A DNA stretch of 50,579 nucleotides from Patescibacteria group bacterium (GTDB lineage Bacteria > Patescibacteriota > Patescibacteriia > UBA9570): NCBI GenBank assembly GCA_024277435.1, contig JAJRVJ010000007.1, positions 1-50,579 of the forward strand, given 5' to 3'. Shown piece after piece: positions 1-8,160 of this stretch. The notes below the pieces were generated by a model. That model did not search any database. It was not told the origin of the DNA and saw only the letters and a list, made by a program, of their open reading frames with translations. Position 1 is the first letter of the stretch. Each line of letters begins with the position of its first letter. Both the position numbers and the translations under genes were made by a program.

Positions 1-1
1 G

Positions 2-140
2 TGGATTAGCGCACTTTGGACAATAAGGATTGTTTCGTTTTTTTTATCATAATTAGCTTCTTAACAGGTTAAACAATGTATTTGAAGCTAATCATAGCAG
101 AGAAAACGACTTTTTACGCGCCCAAAATGAAACGGTCTCG
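2..140. repeat. Left copy of 139-bp terminal inverted repeat
   Basis: Bases 2-140 are, as read by eye, a perfect reverse complement of 50441-50579, the last bases of the window. Inside the repeat is a smaller hairpin: ATTAGCTTC at 52-60 pairs with GAAGCTAAT at 84-92, and its loop holds the palindrome TTAACAGGTTAA at 61-72. Identity stops sharply after position 140. On this side the repeat joins the terminator of the first zinc-ribbon gene; on the other side it joins a GC-rich reading frame. It may be a real repeat element, a genuine terminal repeat, or an assembly or amplification artefact. Confidence 0.9.
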
Positions 141-158
141 AGGATTTCGGGCAAGCTC

Positions 159-191
159 AAAAGCAGCCTTGGTATTCACAAGGCTGCTTTT
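159..191 (-). terminator. Rho-independent terminator of the zinc-ribbon cluster
   Basis: A perfect 12-bp stem (159-170 with 180-191) has a 9-base loop and A/T-rich ends, so it gives a U tract on either strand. It lies 22 bases beyond the stop of zinc-ribbon gene A and is its likely terminator. Confidence 0.85.
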
Positions 192-213
192 ATTTATATT
201 ACAAGTTAAAAGG

Positions 214-1890
214 TTAAAGCGATTCTTCCATATAACACTGCTCGCAATACACCAGTTCTACCCTATCTGGACTATACGTAGTTTCGAACTCTTCTGAACA
301 TCTTCCCTTGTGATCATGCTCTGGCTGCGTACACATGCACTGGCCATGCCATAATTCTAGTGGATTACGTAATCGGAATCGTTCCTGATGACGACAAGCC
401 GGGCACTCCTCTGGTATAGGAATGTGAATTTTTTTATATACCTCCAATTCTTGAGGTACGATTTTATATCCTTTGCTACAATTCTCACACGTTAATACGT
501 GCTGTGTGATTTTCTCATCTACATCTTCAATACTATCAGGAATGATATATTCACTCTTTTGTCTACTTGCATCTGCGGAATTGTACCACTGCAATCCTCT
601 ACTCTTCACTTCCGATTCACTTAATGGCAACTGCTCTTGAGCAATCGTTTCATTATAGGCAAATGGAGAATTTTCTAATGGAAAAAAATCTCCCCACTCA
701 CCAGCCTCCTGCATGTTCTTTTGTATCTTCCCTACTAGCTTCTCATATTCATCTTTTGTATATTGCGTATTTAAAATACAGTACTCTTTCTTTTGTAGGG
801 AAATGCTACCGAAGCAGTTGCTTGAGTTAAATACAAAACTGCAGTAGCGTAGATTATTGCCATGCCAACATGAATCACAGGCAATGCAATCATACACACC
901 AGTGCAGCCTATGGTTTGATAACATAACTCGCACGTATCATACCCCATGCAATTCATATCCATGGAGGTATGTGTGTTATCAAGTTGAAACCCATAAGCA
1001 CAATCTTCCGAATCCGAGCAATCGAATGAATAGCGTAACCGTTGTGAATTTTGATGATTGGTTCCCTCACAATCTTCAGACTTGGTAATATAATATGCGC
1101 GAAACGGAAATTTCTTACGCACTTCGTTCATATACGTATCAAGGGCTTTTGCGAATCCTGTACGGGTATGTAGCTCAAGTTTTTCTAACTCTTTGAAGTA
1201 CTTCTCTTCTGTATAGGGTTTATTGAAAATATAATACTGCTTATTACGTAAGTTCGATGAAAACACACAATTGTTGCAGCCTTTAAGATCTACAGAAAAA
1301 TATGAATCTCTTACCGTATCGCAATGATCTAAATATACAGAATTATAGACATTTTTTGAAAACAAGCACTGATACGATAACTCACTTTGATACAGCCATA
1401 AATAGTCTAGACAATCGGTATTCTTTGTAGAATACCTACCATATAAACACCCTTCTTCATAATGGCTACCAAACGTAAGGTAGCAATTTTTATTCGCAAA
1501 CGAATAATTACAGTAATCACTATTCTCGGATTGCTTATTTAAAATTGCCAAGCGCGGCACGTTGTTTTGTAGTTCTGCGAATTGCTCAAAAAATGGACGC
1601 GATTCATCATACGTTTGCCCGTACATTAATGGATCCCATTTGTCACTCCAAAAACACTTCTGGCAATACACCAAAAACGGCGCCTCTTCTGGGTACATTG
1701 AAATAATTGCACCGCTACATAAATCACAAGCTCGCGCATACAGCGTACTTTCATTCCTCCACCCCAACCGATTCCGCCGCCTACACTGTACGCACAATGT
1801 TGGTTCTGGCGCATTCATCTTATCGTAAAATTCCTGATCATCTTTAGTAATCTGGAATGTTTTACTACATTGTTGGCATTGCTTATTCAT
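214..1890 (-). CDS. Multi-zinc-ribbon Cys/Tyr-rich protein A (CPR family)
   Basis: Predicted 558-aa cytoplasmic protein with no signal peptide. Ribbon 1 is C5-x2-C8 with C33-x2-C36. Ribbon 2 is C55-x2-C58 with C76-x2-C79. A long Cys/Tyr/Asn-rich middle follows, built of two halves that each end in a motif like LRNKxYYIxNKxYTxEEY. Another CxxC pair lies near the C terminus, then a closing block with CMCTQP, an H-D-H stretch and CEQC. The family is common in Patescibacteria and is often labelled hypothetical, or wrongly CaiB/BaiF; its function is unknown. I chose the ATG at 1890 rather than an upstream ATG at 1923 because it aligns with the paralogues and lies one base after the stop of gene B, which suggests translational coupling. 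Metal binding is inferred from the paired CxxC knuckles. Confidence 0.85.
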   Translation of the reverse strand: MNKQCQQCSKTFQITKDDQEFYDKMNAPEPTLCVQCRRRNRLGWRNESTLYARACDLCSGAIISMYPEEAPFLVYCQKCFWSDKWDPLMYGQTYDESRPFFEQFAELQNNVPRLAILNKQSENSDYCNYSFANKNCYLTFGSHYEEGCLYGRYSTKNTDCLDYLWLYQSELSYQCLFSKNVYNSVYLDHCDTVRDSYFSVDLKGCNNCVFSSNLRNKQYYIFNKPYTEEKYFKELEKLELHTRTGFAKALDTYMNEVRKKFPFRAYYITKSEDCEGTNHQNSQRLRYSFDCSDSEDCAYGFQLDNTHTSMDMNCMGYDTCELCYQTIGCTGVYDCIACDSCWHGNNLRYCSFVFNSSNCFGSISLQKKEYCILNTQYTKDEYEKLVGKIQKNMQEAGEWGDFFPLENSPFAYNETIAQEQLPLSESEVKSRGLQWYNSADASRQKSEYIIPDSIEDVDEKITQHVLTCENCSKGYKIVPQELEVYKKIHIPIPEECPACRHQERFRLRNPLELWHGQCMCTQPEHDHKGRCSEEFETTYSPDRVELVYCEQCYMEESL

Positions 1891-1891
1891 A

Positions 1892-3568
1892 TTAATATGC
1901 TTCTTGTTTATAACATTCGCCACAGTATATCATCTCCTTACGCTCCGGATCATACGTGGTTTCAAATTCAGAGTCGCACTGCTTAGCTCCGTGTACATGC
2001 TCTGGCTGTGTGCACATACACTGGCGTTGCCATAAGTTACGTGGATTTCGCAAACTGGAGCGTCATTGAAAGCGACAGCGTGGACATTTGCGTGCCACTG
2101 GCATGCTCATTTTTTCATACATACTGCGCTCTATGGACATAATTTTGAATGTAATACTACAATCTATACATGTAATTGGTTGTGACCAATGATTCTCATT
2201 CATATCCTCTAACATATCTGGTAACTCATTAACAACGGCATTGCTAACAGACTGCACTACCTCATCATTCCAAGCATAACCAGCCTGCACAGCAACTTCT
2301 TTACTAAGTGGGAAATACGATTGCGCAGCCGATTCATTATATGCAAATGGTGCGAGATCAACGCGAAAAAAATCTCCCCACTCACCCATCTTCTTCATAT
2401 GTTCTGTAATTCGTTGAACAAGTATTTTGTACTCTTCTTCACTGTATTTTTTATTCAGAATCACAAAGCTCTCTTTACGTAAACCAATAGAACCAAAGAT
2501 GTCGTGTGAATTCATTACGATTTCTGAATAATCTACATTGTATGAATCAATAACAAATGAGGAGCACCTAATATTTGTAGATTGATATGTTGAAATAGAA
2601 TTGAACACCCGCTCTGCTCCATGACCTAATAATGTGGAATTGAAGCAATCTTTGGCCTTAGTTCCAAAAATAATATTCTCTAATTGGTCACAATCCGAAA
2701 CATCAAAACAATTTATACATCTGTTGGAACTAGTAATATAGTCACCAGTACTATCGTGCGCATTTACGTTATGCGCATATTTCACAACTCGCTTGCTAAG
2801 CAACTTTTTATACTCTGTAATATATTTCTGTAAATTATCATAGCTACCATTAAATATTTCCGCCTTCTTCTTCTCGTACTCGGCTTTAGTATATGGTTCA
2901 TTTAAAATGTAATGTGAAACATTTCGCAAATTAACAGACAAAATACATTCCGATACGCCCGAACAATCGTTGATAAAATAACTATCTCGACAATTCTGCG
3001 AATTAAACGCAAACCAGCATCCATAACAATTACTAACATCAGAAGACATGTAGCAGAGTTCAGAATCATTCGTATAATCGCAATCCATAATATCACGATT
3101 ACGCATAGAAAGCTGTCCATACAAGGCATTCTCATTTAAATCACCGCCAAATATGAGGTAGCAATTCTTATTCCCATAGGAAGAGTGACAATAATCACTA
3201 TTTTCAGCATTAATATTCATGAGCGCTGCGCGGGGTACAACACTCTGTAGTTCTCGATACTGCTCGAAGAACGGACGAGCGAAATCTATCTCTCTTCCGT
3301 ATTCTAATGGATCCCATTCATCACTACTCCAAACCGCTGGATCATATACAGGAAATGGCGCATCCTCGCTATAGATAGATACTATCTGTTTGCCAGAACT
3401 ATCACAGGTCCGCTTTCGTAGAGACCATTCACCACTAAATAACAAATGTTGTTTTTGCATACATTCAAAACAACATTTCCCAACCGGCATTACAAACTGA
3501 TCTACGGCCTGCTGAAGCTGCTCACTCACCGAAAAGGTTTTACTACATTGTGTGCATTGTGTATTCAT
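1892..3568 (-). CDS. Multi-zinc-ribbon protein B, interrupted by an in-frame TGA
   Basis: Paralogue of A and C. A standard reading stops at TGA 2063-2065 after 501 codons, just after the CxxC knuckle CPRC. Translation in the same frame continues without a gap through the family's closing block (LRNP, CMCTQP, then CGEC) to TAA at 1892-1894, which would give 558 residues. The paralogues have Glu or Asn where the TGA stands. Ribbon 1 is present (CTQC and CFEC). Ribbon 2 is reduced to one Cys with no second CxxC, as in gene C. The start ATG overlaps the TAA of gene C by one base (TAATG). The TGA may be a nonsense mutation, a sequence error or a readthrough site. The last 57 codons still look conserved, so any loss is recent. 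Confidence 0.75.
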
Positions 3569-5256
3569 TAGTACATTTCTTTGTTATAGCAATCCTTGCA
3601 GTATACTATCTCCTTGCGTTCCGGATCATAACTAGTTTCAAATTTATTAGCGCATCTACCATCGTGTTTTTTATGATCTGGCTGAGTGCACATACACTGC
3701 CTTTCCCAAAGGCGGCGAGGATTACGTAGCTTTACTCGATTCAAATGCCGACAATCTGGACACTTACGTGGTAGCGCAATACCAACATGTTTGTATAATT
3801 GAACTTCCTGTGGAATTATTCGAAAATTCTTGTCACACGTTCCGCAAATAAATACTTCTTTAGTAATGGAATTATCAATAGCATGAATGTCATCAGGCAC
3901 ATTTTCTGGTATAACAGTTTCCTTCCCGTAGCTCCCGCCTGTATCCTCTCGCCAGTTCCATCCATTGCGCTTCACATCATCTTTGCTTAATGGATAATAT
4001 TCAGGGGCGATGGTTTCATTATAGCCAAATGGTGATATTTCATGAGGGAAAAATTCTCCCCACTCACCAGTTTCTTTCATGTGTTCAATAATCTTACCTC
4101 GTAGTTGTTCATATTCTTGCGCAGTGTACTGTTTGTTAAGAATCACGTGTTTTTGTTTACTTAAGCCAACACTTCCGAAGATATTATCACACCCTTTTAC
4201 ACAATAGGTATTATATTCTGAATTATTCGGCCCGTCCTCTATCCACATACTAAATTTATTGTTATATCCTACGGGTCCAAAATTTGCTTCATAAAACAAC
4301 TCTCCCAACCCTACAGCATAGGCATCCATACCATCCTTTGCTCTTAATGGTGCGTAGGTAATAAACTTTAAATCCTCACTTTCCCGTACATCAAAGCTCA
4401 ACTTACAATTATTACTATTCCAAATATAATTTCCGGTTGAGTTTTCTGAATTATATACTGCATTATATAACCGAGGTATCTTTAAACTTGTTTCATATGC
4501 CTTCTTTATTGCTTCCGTTAACTCATTATGCGAACTCAACATTTCTGGCACTCGTTTCTCCCATTCCTCTTTTGTTACGGATTTGTTATAAATGTAATAT
4601 TCTTTGTTACGCAATCCTGAACAGCCAAAAATATATTTACTACCAGAGCAATCATAGGATAAATACGCATTCATGCAATTGCTACATTGTTGGCAATATG
4701 CGCTGCTATACATTTTATCGGAATCTATACATTCAATTGCAAGTTCAGAATTCTCTACCGCCATGCAATCTGCGATTGATCTACAACCAATAGATATATT
4801 GCAATAAAATGCATTCTCCGATTTATCTGTAGCACTATTCATGTAAGAGTCCTTCAAACGATAGCAACAGTGATTATAATCTGAATTTTCAGATTCTAGC
4901 AACCATAATGCTGGATGCGGTACTTCATACATCAATTCAGCATATTGTTCAAAAAATGATCGCGAGAAATCAAAGTCTCGCCCATACTCTAATGCTGACC
5001 ACTTATCACTAAACCAATCACGCGTATTGTACACTCGTTTAATTGGTCCATCTGCAGAGTATATAGTTACCAGATCTTTTCCAGTGAGATCGCATTTCCG
5101 TTGATAAAACACTCGCTCATTACGAAATACATACCGCCGCTGCGCCCGACAATCCGGACACAAGGTAGGGGTTGGTACTTCCATCTTTTTGTAAAAGGCT
5201 TTGTCACTCTCTTCAATTCGAAAGCTTTTACTACATTGGATACATTGCTTATTCAT
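3568..5256 (-). CDS. Multi-zinc-ribbon protein C
   Basis: Intact 562-aa member of the family. Ribbon 1 is CIQC with CPDC. Ribbon 2 has only the CDLTG half, followed by VYNTRDW instead of a second CxxC. The Cys/Tyr-rich middle has two copies of the LRNKEYYI-type closing motif. The C-terminal part has CGTC with CPDC, then CMCTQP, an HKKHDGRC stretch and CKDC. It is the first gene of the A-B-C run: C ends in TAATG shared with B, and B ends one base before A. A -10 box TATACT lies 8 bases before the ATG, so the transcript may be almost leaderless. Function unknown; protein or nucleic-acid binding through zinc ribbons is inference. Confidence 0.85.
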   Translation of the reverse strand: MNKQCIQCSKSFRIEESDKAFYKKMEVPTPTLCPDCRAQRRYVFRNERVFYQRKCDLTGKDLVTIYSADGPIKRVYNTRDWFSDKWSALEYGRDFDFSRSFFEQYAELMYEVPHPALWLLESENSDYNHCCYRLKDSYMNSATDKSENAFYCNISIGCRSIADCMAVENSELAIECIDSDKMYSSAYCQQCSNCMNAYLSYDCSGSKYIFGCSGLRNKEYYIYNKSVTKEEWEKRVPEMLSSHNELTEAIKKAYETSLKIPRLYNAVYNSENSTGNYIWNSNNCKLSFDVRESEDLKFITYAPLRAKDGMDAYAVGLGELFYEANFGPVGYNNKFSMWIEDGPNNSEYNTYCVKGCDNIFGSVGLSKQKHVILNKQYTAQEYEQLRGKIIEHMKETGEWGEFFPHEISPFGYNETIAPEYYPLSKDDVKRNGWNWREDTGGSYGKETVIPENVPDDIHAIDNSITKEVFICGTCDKNFRIIPQEVQLYKHVGIALPRKCPDCRHLNRVKLRNPRRLWERQCMCTQPDHKKHDGRCANKFETSYDPERKEIVYCKDCYNKEMY

Positions 5257-5264
5257 GAATGTTT

Positions 5265-5270
5265 AGTATA
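5265..5270 (-). promoter_or_regulatory. -10 box of the C-B-A zinc-ribbon run
   Basis: TATACT on the minus strand ends 8 bases before the ATG of gene C. No clear -35 box is visible at the expected distance. The position predicts a 5' leader of only a few bases. Confidence 0.55.
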
Positions 5271-5277
5271 CGATACA

Positions 5278-5385
5278 TTAGCTAAAAAATGGTATTACAA
5301 CACCGTGAGCAAAGAACCCAATACCAAGGGTAGCAAGAGCTGCAATTGTGCCATAGATTTTGTAGGTGATTTTCTTTTCGTCCAT
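5278..5385 (-). CDS. 35-aa single-pass membrane peptide
   Basis: A short ORF starts MDEKKITYKIYG and continues into a hydrophobic stretch that fits one transmembrane helix, ending in PFFS. It is flanked by a terminator upstream (5411-5440). A -10-like TATAAT lies about 10 bases before its ATG, so the leader would be very short, and there is no Shine-Dalgarno sequence. It lies between the TrmB-like regulator and zinc-ribbon gene C, and the -10 of gene C lies at its 3' end. I do not recognise a family. Its standing as a gene rests on the promoter, the clean N-in charged head plus helix design, and a similar small ORF after secA. Confidence 0.5.
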   Translation of the reverse strand: MDEKKITYKIYGTIAALATLGIGFFAHGVVIPFFS

Positions 5386-5410
5386 ATATTTGGTGATTAT
5401 ATATGTTAAT

Positions 5411-5440
5411 TAAAAACAGCGCAGTTACATGCGCTGTTTA
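5411..5440 (-). terminator. Terminator of the TrmB-like regulator
   Basis: A 9-bp perfect stem (5414-5422 with 5431-5439) with an 8-base loop is followed on the minus strand by a T run. It lies 25 bases past the stop of the regulator and separates it from the 35-aa ORF. Confidence 0.8.
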
Positions 5441-5464
5441 GCATGTTAACTTTGAGATAGTATC

Positions 5465-6241
5465 CTATTGTATGTCGTACATCTTATTCCAAAGCGTATA
5501 GAATATTCTGGAGTGATGATTTGCAAGTTCTTTACTGCGAACAGTAATGGCAAATAGCTCCTTGCCAGGAAAAATGAATGCCGTGGTGTCTGCATACACC
5601 ATCTGCTCAATCGTAGCACCGAGCTTCATTTGCACGGATTCTGGAAAAATATCTTGGATAATTTTGCGGTCTAATGAGTACGAACCTGTTTTTTCTAAAA
5701 TCATCTTGTGATGAATGCCTTTTTCTTCACACCGCTGAGCTACCTCTTCAAGATACTCAACATAGCGCTCTCCCATGGCTGGAGCAAGATCAACAGCAGA
5801 TAATGTGAGAATATCATCACCTTTTTTTGTAGCGGTAAGGGCTTGATCCCAAATTTTAGTAACCGCTTCACGCGCCCGATAATAATGCACTTCTAAATCT
5901 TCAGGCACACTTGCATACAGCACATTAAGTTCACCAATAAGGTTTGGTAAATTACTAGCTAGCTTATCCATATCCTTGCGATTATCTTCGAATAAGGAGA
6001 GTAGCTTTGCTGGCTTGGCCACTTTGCATTTCTGGCCATAGCTCCGCACATCCATATCCGCCATACCTTGCCGGTTAAGCGACTTATAAATATTGTAGCC
6101 ACTCATGCGCGATAACCCCGCTCGTTCTGCAATCTGCGGTATTGTAGCAAGTCCTAGCTCCAGACCAGCCACATAGAATTTAATTTCGTTCTCTGAAAGA
6201 CCGAGTTGTAAAAGATCTTTTTTAAACTTTGATTTCAGCAT
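5465..6241 (-). CDS. TrmB-like winged-helix transcriptional regulator
   Basis: 258 aa. The N-terminal 60-70 residues match the TrmB-type HTH: a leading LGLSENEIKFYVAGLELG helix, then TIPQIAERAGLS as helix-turn and RMSGYNIYKSLNRQG as recognition helix. A short helical linker (about residues 75-105) and a C-terminal effector or dimer domain of about 150 residues follow. TrmB family members are sugar- or effector-responsive regulators, best known in archaea; the ligand here is unknown. It lies inside the zinc-ribbon array, and its upstream region shares two sequence elements with that of zinc-ribbon gene E, so it probably controls itself and that gene. It has its own promoter and terminator. Confidence 0.8.
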   Translation of the reverse strand: MLKSKFKKDLLQLGLSENEIKFYVAGLELGLATIPQIAERAGLSRMSGYNIYKSLNRQGMADMDVRSYGQKCKVAKPAKLLSLFEDNRKDMDKLASNLPNLIGELNVLYASVPEDLEVHYYRAREAVTKIWDQALTATKKGDDILTLSAVDLAPAMGERYVEYLEEVAQRCEEKGIHHKMILEKTGSYSLDRKIIQDIFPESVQMKLGATIEQMVYADTTAFIFPGKELFAITVRSKELANHHSRIFYTLWNKMYDIQ

Positions 6242-6250
6242 ACCTTATGT

Positions 6251-6340
6251 CTAAACGTGGTCAAACGGCTTTATATTTTCGCACGGGATAAGTTAAATAC
6301 TATACTAATGTTAGTATAATTTTGAAAGTGAAGATGTCAA
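6251..6340 (-). promoter_or_regulatory. Promoter and candidate operators of the TrmB-like gene
   Basis: On the minus strand TTGACA (6335-6340) lies 16 bases before TATACT (6313-6318). The -10 overlaps a palindrome at 6301-6318 with 8-bp arms TATACTAA/TTAGTATA and a 2-base centre. Nearer the gene, 6251-6277 holds a block containing GTTTGAC and GTTTAGAC ten bases apart. Both elements recur upstream of zinc-ribbon gene E (9822-9909) in the same order, and the TTGACA-to-palindrome distance is conserved (20 versus 19 bases). An operator overlapping the -10 is what autorepression would look like. Confidence 0.6.
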
Positions 6341-6411
6341 CTTTAATTATACTACAAAACTGATATTTTTCAATTCAAAACATCATACACGCGTTTATTA
6401 GCGCAGCACAA

Positions 6412-6471
6412 GCTTGGGTTTCATCCAGGAACGACTTAGCGAAGCGTTAAGTGAGTGGATGAGGCTCAAGC
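6412..6471. repeat. Long imperfect hairpin between gene D and the regulator promoter
   Basis: The arms GCTTG (6412-6416) and CAAGC (6467-6471) open a roughly 60-base imperfect stem that includes TCATCCA with TGGATGA and an inner ACTTA/TAAGT pair. It lies just past the stop of zinc-ribbon gene D. It has no clear U run, so it may be a weak terminator, an mRNA 3' end structure or a small palindromic repeat element. Confidence 0.5.
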
Positions 6472-6486
6472 GATATAGCAATTAAA

Positions 6487-8159
6487 CTAGTTCAATTCCT
6501 TTTGATAACACTCCTCGCAATATACAAGCGCGGGATTTTTGTCTGAATAACTCGTTTCAAACTCACGCGAGCACCTCTCACTGCTATGGTCATGTTTTGG
6601 CTGTGTGCACATACACTGGCGATGCCATAAAGCGCGCGGATTATGTTGTTTTAAACGATTCATGTGCCTACAATTAAAGCACTCATGTGGTAATGGTGCG
6701 CCAGTTTGGCGATACAACTCTAATTCACGTTTTACTATCTTGTAACTCTTCTTGCACTGTTCACAAGTAAGAAAGTTTTCTAACACATCATCTTTCACTG
6801 TTTCAATGTTATCCGGAATGCGATACTGACTATACTTAATATCCTTATCCTCAACATCTCGCCAACGCCAATCATTAGATTCCACATCGGTTTTCTGTAA
6901 TGGAAAATTATCTTGGGCAGCAGTTTCATTATAGGCAAATGGTGAAACCGTCACTGGAAAAAACTCGCCATACTCCCCTGTTTCCTCCATATGCTCTACA
7001 AGCTTTTCTTTTAATTCTGCGTATTCCTCTGGAGTATATTGTGTATTTAAAATACAGTGCTTGGCGTTTTGTAAACCAATACAACCAAATACGTTTTCTA
7101 CTTGTTTTACAGAATCACAGTACTGCGAATCCTTACCACCATAAAAGGCCACTACAAACTGAGAGTTATACGCCTCTAGTGCCCCCACCATTTCATAGCC
7201 AAGTTCTGAATGATCCACATTTACATAGCCATCATAACAATCCTTTACCTGATTACCGTGCGTAATAAATTTACAATCCTCTATCTCGTAACTTTCATAA
7301 CAATCATACGAATTACTGGAACGCTCAATATAGTCACCTGAAAACTTTTCATTATTTAATCCATGATAGTACTTAAACGTATGGCGTTTTTTTAACTCTG
7401 CAAATTCTTCTTTTAATTTTTGAATTGCTGAATAACTACTTGTTCGTAATTTTTCTATTTTTTCTTATACTCTTCTTGCGAAAGTTGCTTGTTACGCCAT
7501 ACATACTCTTGATTGCGCAACCCGTACGACATAAAACAATCGCGTGAACCCTTGCAATCAATAAGAAACATAGAGGAATTACAGTTATGTGAATCTATCG
7601 AATGCTTTACATCATAACAATTACTACAACCAATGTTGTCGTAACATAACTCATTCTTATTACAATTCAACAAATCTAATGAACTTACAGTATTGTAAAT
7701 GCCATAGGAATATAATGAATCTTCATTATGATCACTCACAAATATCATGTAGCAATCTTTATTACTTTGGCTACCATTAGTATATTCTGAGTTTTCGTTA
7801 TTTACTACAAGTGCATATACGCGTGGCACTTTAAGTTGTAATTCTTTAAACTGTTCAAAAAATGGTTTGGAAAAATCAATCTCCTGCACATAATCCTGTG
7901 CGTTCCATTTATCCGAATAGTAGCATTCGTAACAATAGATAGTATACGGCGAATCTGCTTGATATAACGAAATAATTCCCTTCTCACACATATCACATGT
8001 TCGTGAATATAACGTACGTTCGTTACGCCACACAAGCCTGCGCTGATCCCTGCAGGTTGGGCACAGCTCCGGTTGCGGTACATATATTTTGTTATAAAAC
8101 TCCTGGTCACCATCTGTGATTTCAAATGTTTTACTACATTGTTTGCATCGTTTCTTCAT
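6487..8159 (-). pseudogene. Multi-zinc-ribbon protein D, split by a one-base frameshift
   Basis: Two in-register pieces of one family member. The first runs from ATG 8159 to TAG 7455-7457. The second reads from the same point in the -1 frame to TAG at 6487. The break is in a run of six A (minus strand) at 7458-7463; seven A would restore one protein of about 557 aa. Across the junction translation continues as family sequence (EEYKKK then IEKLRTSS), and the second half holds CEQC, CFNC, CMCTQP and CEEC. Ribbons 1 and 2 are complete (CKQC, CPTC, CDMC, CYEC). The ATG lies one base after the stop of gene E. The cause could be a sequencing indel in the homopolymer, slippage that is used in the cell, or early decay. 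Confidence 0.75.
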
Positions 8160-8160
8160 A

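Noticed and set aside
52-92. Integron attC or dif-like site in the terminal repeat
   Set aside because: There is a hairpin and one GTTAAAC, but the matching inverse core, spacing and an integrase gene are missing, and the arms do not match a dif consensus as I know it.
1-213. 73-codon plus-strand frame from 76 to 297
   Set aside because: It runs through the terminal repeat and the terminator hairpin into the end of gene A and has no protein-like features.
2902-3135. Overlapping minus-strand frames within the zinc-ribbon genes
   Set aside because: They are shadows of Cys/Tyr-rich codons in a second frame, without starts, ribosome binding sites or domain content.
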